From the NCBI GenBank assembly GCA_009919335.1, contig RGCC01000003.1:1-45584 (forward strand): 45,584 nt of DNA, given 5' to 3'. The notes under the pieces are model-generated. The model was not told the origin of the DNA. It did no database searches and was given only the letters and a program-made list of their open reading frames with translations. The DNA comes from Alphaproteobacteria bacterium. Lineage in GTDB: Bacteria > Pseudomonadota > Alphaproteobacteria > Puniceispirillales > Puniceispirillaceae. Numbering within the stretch: position 1 is the first letter of the stretch; the number at the start of each line of letters is the position of its first letter. A program made the translations under genes and the position numbers. Shown here piece by piece: positions 24,825-32,386 of the stretch.

Positions 24825-25585
24825 CCAAACGGATTATCGCCTGTCTTGATGTTAAAGACGGCCGCGTTGTGAAAGGCGTGCAATTTCGTAACCATGTTGA
24901 TATGGGCGATATTTTAGACCTTAGCCAGCGTTATGCCGACGAGGGCGTTGACGAATTGGTGTTCTATGACATTACCGCCAGCAGTGATGGGCGCGTTGTC
25001 GACAAGGGCTGGGTTAATCAGATTGCCCGCCGGATTAACATTCCTTTTTGTGTGGCCGGCGGTATTCGCACGATTGCCGATGCCAAAGCGATCCTGAATG
25101 ATGGCGCCGACAAAATTTCGGTAAATTCACCTGCTTTGGAACGGCCTGAATTTATCTCCGAACTGGCTGCCAGTTTTGGTACACAATGCGTTGTTGCTGG
25201 TATTGATAGCAGGCGCGAAGGCGATAAATTACATGTTTATCAATACACTGGGGATGAAACTAAAACCATTAAGTCAAAACGGGATACAGTGTCATGGGCA
25301 CGCGAACTTACCCGCCTTGGTGCTGGTGAGATCGTGTTGAACTGCATGAATAATGACGGCGTTCGTCAGGGTTACGACATTGAACAGCTTGCGGCGGTGC
25401 GTGCTGCGGTAACTGTGCCGGTTATCGCCTCGGGCGGGGCCGGAGACTATGCTCATTTTGCCGATTTATTCCGGCAAACCGATATTGATGGCGCATTGGC
25501 AGCATCGGTATTCCATAGCGGTAAAATTCCCATTCCGGACTTAAAAGCCTATCTGAAATCAGCAGCAATCGAAGTGCGAGTTTAG
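24818..25585 (+). CDS. hisF: Imidazole glycerol phosphate synthase, cyclase subunit
   Basis: A protein of 255 residues, beta-alpha barrel. [20 protein letters not shown] holds the catalytic Asp11, [13 protein letters not shown] near 47, [14 protein letters not shown] near 76, the second catalytic Asp in [14 protein letters not shown] near 135, and the phosphate site [13 protein letters not shown] near 201. It closes the imidazole ring and releases AICAR. Sequence details ([23 protein letters not shown]-like HVYQYTGDE) are of the enterobacterial HisF type. It overlaps hisA by 7 bases and ends 2 bases before hisIE. Confidence 0.95.
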   Translation: MLTKRIIACLDVKDGRVVKGVQFRNHVDMGDILDLSQRYADEGVDELVFYDITASSDGRVVDKGWVNQIARRINIPFCVAGGIRTIADAKAILNDGADKISVNSPALERPEFISELAASFGTQCVVAGIDSRREGDKLHVYQYTGDETKTIKSKRDTVSWARELTRLGAGEIVLNCMNNDGVRQGYDIEQLAAVRAAVTVPVIASGGAGDYAHFADLFRQTDIDGALAASVFHSGKIPIPDLKAYLKSAAIEVRV

Positions 25586-25587
25586 TC

Positions 25588-26199
25588 ATGCCAGATATAA
25601 ATCTTGATCAAATTGACTGGGATAAGGGCGACGGGCTGGTACCAGCCATCATCCAGAACTCATCGAGCGGTCAGGTGCTTATGCTTGGCTATATGAATCG
25701 TAATGCGCTTGAGCAAACGCTGAGCAGCGGTAAGGTAACTTTTTTCAGCCGCTCAAAGAATCGGCTATGGACAAAGGGCGAGACCTCGGGCAACTGGCTT
25801 GATTTCATCAGTGGTGAAATTGACTGCGATGCCGATACAATCCTCATTCAGGCGCGCCCGCAAGGCCCAGCTTGCCATACCGGCACAAGAACCTGCTTCA
25901 ATGATTCCACGCCCAGCAATATAGTTTTTCTGGATAAATTAGCAGCGCTGATTGCCGAACGTCATAAGACCATGCCTCACGGCAGCTATACCACCAGCCT
26001 ATTTACCGAGGGCAAGGCCCGCATCGCCCAGAAGGTCGGCGAAGAGGGGGTGGAACTGGCATTGGCACGAATGAAGGATGAAAGCAAAGAAATGGCGAAT
26101 GAGGCGGCTGATTTGCTGTTCCATATGATGGTGTTGCTAGAAGATGCCGGCCTATCATTAGCCGATGCGGTAACGGTTTTAGAAGCGCGCCACAAATAG
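25588..26199 (+). CDS. hisIE: Bifunctional phosphoribosyl-AMP cyclohydrolase / phosphoribosyl-ATP pyrophosphatase
   Basis: A protein of 203 residues with two domains. Residues 1-115 are HisI: VLMLGYMNRNALEQTL near 31, FFSRSKNRLWTKGETSGN near 52, and the zinc/metal ligands in EIDCDADTILIQ and GPACHTGTRTCF. Residues 116-203 are HisE, with ARIAQKVGEEGVELALA near 148 and NEAADLLFHMMVLL near 172. It carries out steps 2 and 3 of the pathway. Fusion of HisI and HisE is usual in enterobacteria, whereas most alphaproteobacteria have two genes. It is the last gene of the operon. No intrinsic terminator follows. Confidence 0.95.
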   Translation: MPDINLDQIDWDKGDGLVPAIIQNSSSGQVLMLGYMNRNALEQTLSSGKVTFFSRSKNRLWTKGETSGNWLDFISGEIDCDADTILIQARPQGPACHTGTRTCFNDSTPSNIVFLDKLAALIAERHKTMPHGSYTTSLFTEGKARIAQKVGEEGVELALARMKDESKEMANEAADLLFHMMVLLEDAGLSLADAVTVLEARHK

Positions 26200-26208
26200 G
26201 CAGCAAAC

Positions 26209-26238
26209 ACACCGAAACACACCGAAACGCACCGAGAC
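26209..26238. repeat. Three copies of a 10-bp unit after the his operon
   Basis: ACACCGAAAC occurs twice (26209-26218, 26219-26228) followed by GCACCGAGAC (26229-26238), ten bases after the hisIE stop. It is a short tandem array, with no coding or hairpin role visible. Confidence 0.75.
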
Positions 26239-26248
26239 ATAAAAAAAA

Positions 26249-26428
26249 TCACTTGGGTGGCGCAATGCAACGCCCAGAATTAACTGTGGCAAGCTCACCC
26301 TCCACATCCGCTCCGAATACAGACCCAAGCGGAAGTGCAAACAAAAAGACTGACGCCGCATCACCGGTAGCAGCGTTATTTTGCTGTTTCGTAAGAGCGT
26401 TCATCTGAGCTTGCTTTTGCGCCAACAT
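26249..26428 (-). CDS. Possible small ORF, remnant of an alphaproteobacterial family
   Basis: A frame of 59 codons from the ATG at 26428 (open up to a TTG at 26446). It begins with a helical MLAQKQAQMNALTKQQNNAA, then GDAASVFLFALPLGSVFGAD and a C-terminal EGELATVNSGRC. This resembles the C-terminal core of small lipoproteins common in alphaproteobacteria, with a pattern of QQN-x2-A-x-x-DA, a hydrophobic stretch, and E-A-E-L-A-x-x-K-G-E, but the expected N-terminal signal and lipobox are absent. It could be an N-terminally lost remnant, and the ribosome-binding site is poor. Confidence 0.35.
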   Translation of the reverse strand: MLAQKQAQMNALTKQQNNAATGDAASVFLFALPLGSVFGADVEGELATVNSGRCIAPPK

Positions 26429-26560
26429 CGTTCTCGCGCAAGACAACCCCTTTTAATTGGCAGAGGGGACTGCAGTGGGTGCAACCGTGCTAGCCCTCGA
26501 AGTTAACAGTTGTGATGTCCGCATTTATTTTTTTTAGGCAATGGCTAAAAAGCGTTTTTT

Positions 26561-26772
26561 TATCGCTTGCCCTTTTTTGATCGTCAAAGATCAATCGCTT
26601 GCCCTAGTTAGACAAACGTCAAACACCAGCAAACCAATGATCACGCCCTGTCACAGCGGTATCAAGCGATAACAGAGGGTTGTGCGAGGGCTAAGGTTAT
26701 GGTTGACCCAAATCAAGCGATGGACTTCACGCATAATCGCGTGACGAAATCGGCCCAGAGGGGCAAGCGATT
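26561..26772. repeat. Five dispersed CAAGCGAT motifs in both orientations beside tRNA-Asn
   Basis: The gene-free region 26429-26833 holds the octamer CAAGCGAT or its complement at 26562-26569 and 26594-26601 (as ATCGCTTG), 26663-26670, 26714-26721 and 26764-26771. The two outer types extend to a 12-base perfect inverted pair, 26593-26604 with 26761-26772. The same octamer also occurs in the anticodon arm of the adjacent tRNA-Asn (26865-26872). No coding frame was seen between them. Confidence 0.8.
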
Positions 26773-26833
26773 AGATAGCTTTCATCCAGTGACGAAAACT
26801 TAGTTAAACCACTGATTTTACGGAAGAAAGAAA

Positions 26834-26908
26834 TGGCTCCCCGGGACGGATTCGAACCGCCGGCCAAGCGATTAACAGTCGCTTGCTCTACCGCTGAGCT
26901 ACCGGGGA
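26834..26908 (-). tRNA. tRNA-Asn (GTT), overlapping the end of mnmH
   Basis: A 75-base cloverleaf on the minus strand with encoded CCA. Acceptor TCCCCGG pairs with the 3' complement, discriminator G. The anticodon stem AAGCGA/TCGCTT encloses GTT. The first 21 bases are also the last six codons plus stop of mnmH on the same strand: the TAG stop is bases 19-21 of the tRNA, in the D loop. Confidence 0.97.
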
Positions 26909-27976
26909 ATAGTGCCTTGCCAAGCGTTCAGCGAGCTTGCCGGCAAGCCGGTGGATATCGTCATCATCAAGCGCGGTTGCTGTGAGCGCTAGAATATCGG
27001 TCAGCGGCCTCGATGCAGTTGAGCGCGCATAGGACGGGTCATAATGCGTTTCGAGCAAGCTGCGAACAAAGCGGCTCCAGTCACCGGTCTTAATCATGTC
27101 CTGCCATTCGGCAAGGGTTGCCGCGCTATAGCGATGGCGAAGCCCCATAAGCAGTTCCATCACGTTTTCATGCTGTTCAATAATGTGATGATAATCGCGC
27201 TGCAGAAAGGCGATACGCGCGTCAATGGGGGCAACAAGGCTGACACGGCTTGCTTGCCGCATAGACGCCCATAGGGCAGCTGGAACGTGTATCTGGCCAA
27301 TCTTGTTGCTTTCAGCCTCGATAAAAACTGGCCGTGCCGGATCAAATTTCAACATGACCGACAGCAAATGTGATTCAAACAGCCGCTGGGCAGGCTGCGG
27401 CGACCCCGGTTCGCTGCCAAGTAACGAGCCGCGATGATTGGCAAGTGCCTCAAGATCCAAGACCTGCATACCCATAGTTGCAGCTGCCCGTAAAATATGG
27501 GTTTTGGCGGTACCGGTTGCGCCCGATAACACAATCAGCCGAAACCGCGCTGGCACGTCATCCAGCTGATCCAAAACGGTCTTGCGATAGGCTTTGTAGC
27601 CCCCCTCAATGACTGTGCTGTGCCAGCCAATATCGCTGAAGATGCGCGCCATCGCACCGCTTCGCTGACCACCCCGCCAGCAATAGATCAGCGGCCGCCA
27701 ATCACGGTCTTTCGTGGCAAGCTGGCTTTGCAGATGTGCGGCAATGTTTTTCGCCACAAGTGCCGCCCCGGCGCGTTTGGCCTCAAACGGGTTTACTTGT
27801 TTGTAGAGGGTGCCAATTTGCGCGCGCTCATCATCATCAAGCACCGGCAGATTAATCGCGCCCGGCATATGATCATCAGCAAATTCAGCTGGTGAACGCA
27901 CGTCAATAATGCTGTCAAAACTGGCTTTTTTGATCACATCCAGATCGGCCGAAATGCGATTAATGGGTGTCGACAT
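26888..27976 (-). CDS. mnmH: tRNA 2-selenouridine synthase
   Basis: A protein of 362 residues. Residues 1-130 are a rhodanese domain with IIDVRSPAEFADDHMPGAINLPV and the catalytic cysteine in IYCWRGGQRSGAM near 98. Residues 135-362 hold a P-loop domain with SGATGTAKTHIL near 151. This enzyme (SelU/YbbB) converts 2-thiouridine at the wobble base of tRNA-Lys, -Glu and -Gln to 2-selenouridine by way of a geranylated intermediate, using selenophosphate. The selenophosphate synthetase gene lies 62 bases upstream on the same strand. The C-terminal HYSPVAQR and stop are encoded within the 5' end of tRNA-Asn. Confidence 0.93.
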   Translation of the reverse strand: MSTPINRISADLDVIKKASFDSIIDVRSPAEFADDHMPGAINLPVLDDDERAQIGTLYKQVNPFEAKRAGAALVAKNIAAHLQSQLATKDRDWRPLIYCWRGGQRSGAMARIFSDIGWHSTVIEGGYKAYRKTVLDQLDDVPARFRLIVLSGATGTAKTHILRAAATMGMQVLDLEALANHRGSLLGSEPGSPQPAQRLFESHLLSVMLKFDPARPVFIEAESNKIGQIHVPAALWASMRQASRVSLVAPIDARIAFLQRDYHHIIEQHENVMELLMGLRHRYSAATLAEWQDMIKTGDWSRFVRSLLETHYDPSYARSTASRPLTDILALTATALDDDDIHRLAGKLAERLARHYSPVAQR

Positions 27977-28038
27977 TTATTCGGCCTCACAGCAAAAAGA
28001 GATTATCTGGGTATATCGCATCATTTTGGCAAAGCCTC

Positions 28039-30378
28039 TCAATGATCGCTCGTTTGGGGCAATTTACCGGTTAACATGATGCCATCATGGCTGCATTCAA
28101 GCCTGCCAATAACCGCAGCGGCAATACCATCACCCCGCAATTCATCAATCAGCCTTGTTGCGGCGTCTAACCGGAAAACACCAAGCAAGCCACCACTGGT
28201 TTGCGGATCAAACAGGGTTTCAATATGCGCAGCAAAATATCTGGCAGCCGCATGATCAATCTGACGGGAATTCAAAACCACCGCCGCGCGGTTTTGATCA
28301 TGCAGGCTTGACCTAATGCCAGACGATATCAGCGTTAGCGCACCATCAAGCACGGGCAGGGCGGCAAGGTCAATCATGCACCCCCTAGCCCCCACGCGAA
28401 GGCTTAGGTTCTGGGCGTGACGCGCCAACCCGAAACCAGTGATATCGGTCGCGCCAATAGCCCCTTTTTCAGCGAATTTCTGCGCAGCAATCATGTTTGA
28501 TTTCGCCATCTGGGCGATTGCGGCATCGACCCATTCAGCTTTGGCAACGAGCTGCATCTGCCCCGCCATAATCACTCCGGTACCAATCGGTTTTGTTAGC
28601 ACCAGAACAAGATCATCCAGACTGTCATCGCCGTGAGCGGCTTGAGCGGCTTTCGTGGCTTGCGCCGCTATCTCGGCCTGACAATATCCGGTGACGGAAA
28701 ACCCGACCGATAGCGCACCGCCTTCACTGGTATGACCGCCATTTAGCCGGACCCCATCTTCGCTTAGCGCGCATAACCCGCCAGCAAGAATTTGCGTCAA
28801 TTGATTGGTCTGGATCGTCAAACTGGCTTCGGGAAGGTTAATAATTGCCAGCGCCGAGGTTGGCGTTGCCAATGCCGCATAAAGATCACTCAACGCATGA
28901 ACAGCGGCGATCCGGCCAAGCAAAAACGGATCAGAGACAATTTCCGACAAGACATCAACCGATTGCACCAGCTTGCTGCCGGCCGGCGGCGCATCCATCA
29001 TCGCGGCATCGCTCTCAATCCCCTGATCTGGCATCAATGCACGCTCGGCACCCTGTGATATCGCTAAATTTACAGCATCTTCCAGCGCGGTCGCCAAAAC
29101 TGCGTGACTAGCCTTGGCTGCACAGCCAAGACACCGCATGGCCGCATAGGCTGGATCATTGGCACGCGAGCCCGATCCGGCATCATCCTTGGCGTCTTGC
29201 TGGATATTTTGACCGCCATCAAGTCCTGCAAATGGCGCCGGCGCAGGCAAGGCGGGCATTGATAGATTCTGATATTTCGCCATAAACCGCCGGTCGATCC
29301 AGTATTTCAAGGCCAAAAACCAGTCCGCCTTAACGCCGAATTGCCCCCAAGATGCAATTGCGCCGCCATCAGCACAGCCAATGATGGCAAGGTAGCGTTT
29401 TTGCGCAGCCCATTTTTTCAACCTGCTCCCGTGCAGATATTTGCGCAAATTCTTGGCCAGAACCGGCCCGGCCCGTACCGCAAAAACACCTGCCTTTGGC
29501 CGCGGATCAGCCTCAATCGTCGCAATGTCACCAGCTGCAAAAATATAGGGGTGGCTTGTTGATTGCAGCGTTTGCCGAACCGCAAGGAAGCCATTTTTAT
29601 CACGCGTAAGACTGGTCGAACTCAACCAGCGCGGCGGGCGCACTGCCGATACCAGAAACCCGGCGTCAAATTCCTCAAACTTATCACCAAAGTGCAAACG
29701 TCCAGCCTCGACGGTATCTACCTCACATCCCAGCCGAAGCCGAATATCAGCTTTATGCAACGCCGCAAGCATAAGCTGGCCAGCACGAGGCGACATTTGT
29801 GACAGCAATTTAAGCGAGCGGCTATAAAGCGTCATTTGCGGCACAACCCCATGGCTTTGCCAGCGTTTCCTGAGCGCCAAGGCCAATTCGCACCCAGCCG
29901 CGCCGCCGCCAATTACCGCAATCCGTTTTGGCAAGCCATCAGCGCGCAAACCATCAAAAGCCTGCTGGAATTTGGCAATCGGTTTTACCGGTATCAGATG
30001 ATCAACGGCTCCCTTAATTGCGTCTAAATCAGGCTGTCCACCAATATTAATTGATAACAAATCAAAATGCAGCGGTGGCCGATCGTCAAAGAACAGCGTG
30101 CGACCATCAGCATCAATGCCGCTGCAGGGCGCCACAATCAGCCTGGCCCCGGCAAACTGGGCCAGATGGGCTAGGTCAATGTGCAAATCATCATCGTCCC
30201 ACACACCTTCAACATAGGCCGGAAGCATACCGGAATAGGGCGTGCGTGTCGTTGCAGTCACAATCGTTAGCCGCAAACCCGGAACCGGATTCATCGCAAA
30301 GCTTTTGATTGCGGCGATTTGTGCATGGCCGCCACCAAGAAAGACCAGATCGGCCAAAATGGGAGGTTCGCGTTCCAT
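28039..30378 (-). CDS. selD: Fused pyridine nucleotide-disulfide oxidoreductase / selenophosphate synthetase
   Basis: A protein of 779 residues. Residues 1-370 form a type II NADH dehydrogenase-like flavoprotein: VFLGGGHAQIAAIK (FAD) near 12, RIAVIGGGAAGCELALALRK (NAD) near 152, and IFAAGDIATIEADPRPKAGVFAVRAGP near 302. A linker of about 40 residues leads to SelD (about 414-779), with LGCAAKAS supplying catalytic Cys419 and Lys422 (E. coli Cys17 and Lys20; the second cysteine is Ala), the GATDITGFGLARH glycine loop and FDPQTSGGLL near the C-terminus. It makes selenophosphate from selenide and ATP. The flavin domain might reduce a selenium compound to feed SelD (inference). Such fusions are known in bacteria. 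It is partnered with mnmH. Confidence 0.94.
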   Translation of the reverse strand: MEREPPILADLVFLGGGHAQIAAIKSFAMNPVPGLRLTIVTATTRTPYSGMLPAYVEGVWDDDDLHIDLAHLAQFAGARLIVAPCSGIDADGRTLFFDDRPPLHFDLLSINIGGQPDLDAIKGAVDHLIPVKPIAKFQQAFDGLRADGLPKRIAVIGGGAAGCELALALRKRWQSHGVVPQMTLYSRSLKLLSQMSPRAGQLMLAALHKADIRLRLGCEVDTVEAGRLHFGDKFEEFDAGFLVSAVRPPRWLSSTSLTRDKNGFLAVRQTLQSTSHPYIFAAGDIATIEADPRPKAGVFAVRAGPVLAKNLRKYLHGSRLKKWAAQKRYLAIIGCADGGAIASWGQFGVKADWFLALKYWIDRRFMAKYQNLSMPALPAPAPFAGLDGGQNIQQDAKDDAGSGSRANDPAYAAMRCLGCAAKASHAVLATALEDAVNLAISQGAERALMPDQGIESDAAMMDAPPAGSKLVQSVDVLSEIVSDPFLLGRIAAVHALSDLYAALATPTSALAIINLPEASLTIQTNQLTQILAGGLCALSEDGVRLNGGHTSEGGALSVGFSVTGYCQAEIAAQATKAAQAAHGDDSLDDLVLVLTKPIGTGVIMAGQMQLVAKAEWVDAAIAQMAKSNMIAAQKFAEKGAIGATDITGFGLARHAQNLSLRVGARGCMIDLAALPVLDGALTLISSGIRSSLHDQNRAAVVLNSRQIDHAAARYFAAHIETLFDPQTSGGLLGVFRLDAATRLIDELRGDGIAAAVIGRLECSHDGIMLTGKLPQTSDH

Positions 30379-30423
30379 CTTTAACGTGCTTTGGGCTCAA
30401 CCGGCCTTTTCTGTTGCGTCGGG

Positions 30424-30930
30424 TTAACCACCGTCATACTGGCCAAGCTTGCCCTTATAAAAGGCCGCTGGCTTGCCATCAGACTGTTTGATTGACATGA
30501 CTTCACCCACAAAAATAGTGTGATCACCACCATCATACTCCGCCCAAGGCCGGCATTCCAGACTTGCCAGAGATTGCGCCAAAAGCGGTTGTCCATAGGG
30601 GCCAAAATCCCAATCACAATTGGCAAATCGGTTGTTTTCAGCACCTGAAAAAACCTTGCATAGATCCAACTGATCTGCCGACAGGATATTTACCGCAAAA
30701 CCGCCAGCGCGCTTGAACAACGCCAATCTCTCATTCCGGTTATCAAGTGACCACAGGATCAGCGGCGGCGTCAATGAAACCGAATTGAACGAATTTACCG
30801 TCAGACCATATGGAACATTGTCAGGCCCGGTCACGGTGACAATTGTAACCCCGGTTAAATATTGACCCATTGCCCCCCGCAATGCCGCGCTTGCCACAGA
30901 TTGATCGCTGGAAATAGCAGGTTTTGTCAT
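30424..30930 (-). CDS. Flavin reductase-like domain protein
   Basis: A protein of 168 residues of the FMN-binding split-barrel flavin reductase family. The N-terminal LRGAMGQYLTGVTIVTV is the family opening (residues 17-33), then GLTVNSFNSVSLTPPLILWSLDN near 42-64, FAVNILSADQLDLCKVFSG near 78-96, and the C-terminal GDHTIFVGEVMSIKQSD with the substrate-binding His. Such proteins reduce FMN or FAD with NAD(P)H, usually for a partner monooxygenase. No monooxygenase is adjacent. It lies 45 bases upstream of selD on the same strand, so co-transcription with the selenium genes is possible. Confidence 0.88.
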   Translation of the reverse strand: MTKPAISSDQSVASAALRGAMGQYLTGVTIVTVTGPDNVPYGLTVNSFNSVSLTPPLILWSLDNRNERLALFKRAGGFAVNILSADQLDLCKVFSGAENNRFANCDWDFGPYGQPLLAQSLASLECRPWAEYDGGDHTIFVGEVMSIKQSDGKPAAFYKGKLGQYDGG

Positions 30931-31055
30931 TAAGGCCTCACCATAGGAAAAAATAAACGGCAGTATCGCAACCCTTGGATTACCGAAAATCCGATCAAAA
31001 CCGCAGAGGTTACCGAATACCGCTGATAGCTTCTAGCACGCCGAACCCAAGGTCG

Positions 31056-31973
31056 TCATCTAGGCTTGCGAAAGTTTCTGAAAATCGTCTTGATCTGGCG
31101 TTCTGATACCACTTCTGCAAGGACAACAGCCAGAAAAATCAGGATACAACCAAAAACCGCCAGCAGAACAAGCGTCTCGCCAAGTAACCACCAGCCAAAA
31201 AAAGCAGCAAATACAGACTCAAGTGACAGGATAAGGGCTGCCGCGGGGGCGGTGGTGTGACGCTGCGCCACAAGTTGGATGGTAAAGCCAAGCCCCACCG
31301 CGACAATGCCAGCAAAGGCGAGCTGGGGTAACATCGGCAAAAAATCACCCGGTGCTGGCGCCTCAAGCGGCAACATCACCAATCCGGCGATGAGCGCGGT
31401 CACAATCGATTGCAGTACTGACAGCTGAAACGGGGCATTTATTTTTGTCATTACTGACTGGATCAACAAGATATGTCCGGCCCAAAAGAACGCACCACCG
31501 ACGATCAGCAAATCACCAAATTGCGCTGATAGACTAGACGTGCCAGATAGAAGGAAACTACCAACCAACGAGATAACGACAGCAGGCCAGATATTCATCG
31601 CCACATAACGGCGCAAAAAAACTGCTGCAATCAATGGCACTAGCGGCACATAAAGCGCTGTTAGAAACGCCGCATTGGCAACATTCGTGTAAATAAGTGC
31701 GGTTTGCTGAAGCCCGATCCCGCCAAACATAAAAAGACCCAGCCCAAAGGCGCCCCAACACAGCCTGCGATCCTTAACCATAGCCGACATGAGGCTGACC
31801 TTGCGCGCCTCCCAAATAGCCAACGGCACCAGCACCAGCGTGCCAATGACATAGCGGCCAAAGGTAAAGCCCATCGGCCCGATGGTTTCCATTCCAGTCT
31901 TTTGCGCAATAAACGTCGCGCCCCAAAACAGGGCCGCGCAGCACATAAGGACATTTGCCATCGTGCGCGACAT
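31056..31973 (-). CDS. EamA/DMT superfamily permease
   Basis: A protein of 305 residues with ten hydrophobic helices in two EamA repeats (about 5-137 and 147-287). The first repeat begins with NVLMCCAALFWGATFIAQKT and contains GPMGFTFGRYVIGTLVL. The second contains GGAFFWAGHILLIQSVM and ends with SLESVFAAFFGWWLLGE, a common EamA signature before the last helices. The substrate is unknown, and relatives export amino acids or other metabolites. It stands alone between the flavin reductase (minus) and tRNA-Cys (minus). Confidence 0.9.
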   Translation of the reverse strand: MSRTMANVLMCCAALFWGATFIAQKTGMETIGPMGFTFGRYVIGTLVLVPLAIWEARKVSLMSAMVKDRRLCWGAFGLGLFMFGGIGLQQTALIYTNVANAAFLTALYVPLVPLIAAVFLRRYVAMNIWPAVVISLVGSFLLSGTSSLSAQFGDLLIVGGAFFWAGHILLIQSVMTKINAPFQLSVLQSIVTALIAGLVMLPLEAPAPGDFLPMLPQLAFAGIVAVGLGFTIQLVAQRHTTAPAAALILSLESVFAAFFGWWLLGETLVLLAVFGCILIFLAVVLAEVVSERQIKTIFRNFRKPR

Positions 31974-32145
31974 TCCATCTCCAATCCAATTTCATTCAGC
32001 AAATAGGCCAAGACGCCGCGATCATATCATCACGCAATGGTGCCTGCACCAATGCGCCTGCACCCATGCGCCTGCAAAAGCACCCTTGCGTCTGCTGGGC
32101 AATCGCCCCGAACGGCAACTGCAATCCTAAACATAACAGAAAAAA

Positions 32146-32219
32146 TGGAGGCCCGGACCGGAATTGAACCGATGTACACGGTTTTGCAAACCGCTGCATA
32201 ACCACTCTGCCACCGGGCC
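32146..32219 (-). tRNA. tRNA-Cys (GCA)
   Basis: A 74-base cloverleaf on the minus strand with encoded CCA. GGCCCGG pairs with CCGGGCC, discriminator T, anticodon loop TTGCAAA with GCA. It is upstream of the EamA gene. Confidence 0.97.
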
Positions 32220-32386
32220 GCAAGAAGGCTATGCGCCGGTGATATACGATGATTTTGATCAGGTCAACGATCTAAACTATCTGCATAGTCGAATCCGGTC
32301 GCAAAATTAGAAAGTTCTAATTCAAAAGTTAATGCTGATAATTTTACTGTGCTTTGAAAAACACAATCGACGCGAGATGCAGCCCC

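Noticed and set aside
26209-26238. CRISPR-like array
   Set aside because: The units are 10 bases long and adjacent without spacers. There are no cas genes in the window.
26490-26833. Prophage or integrated island at tRNA-Asn
   Set aside because: No integrase gene and no copy of the tRNA 3' end as an att site could be seen.
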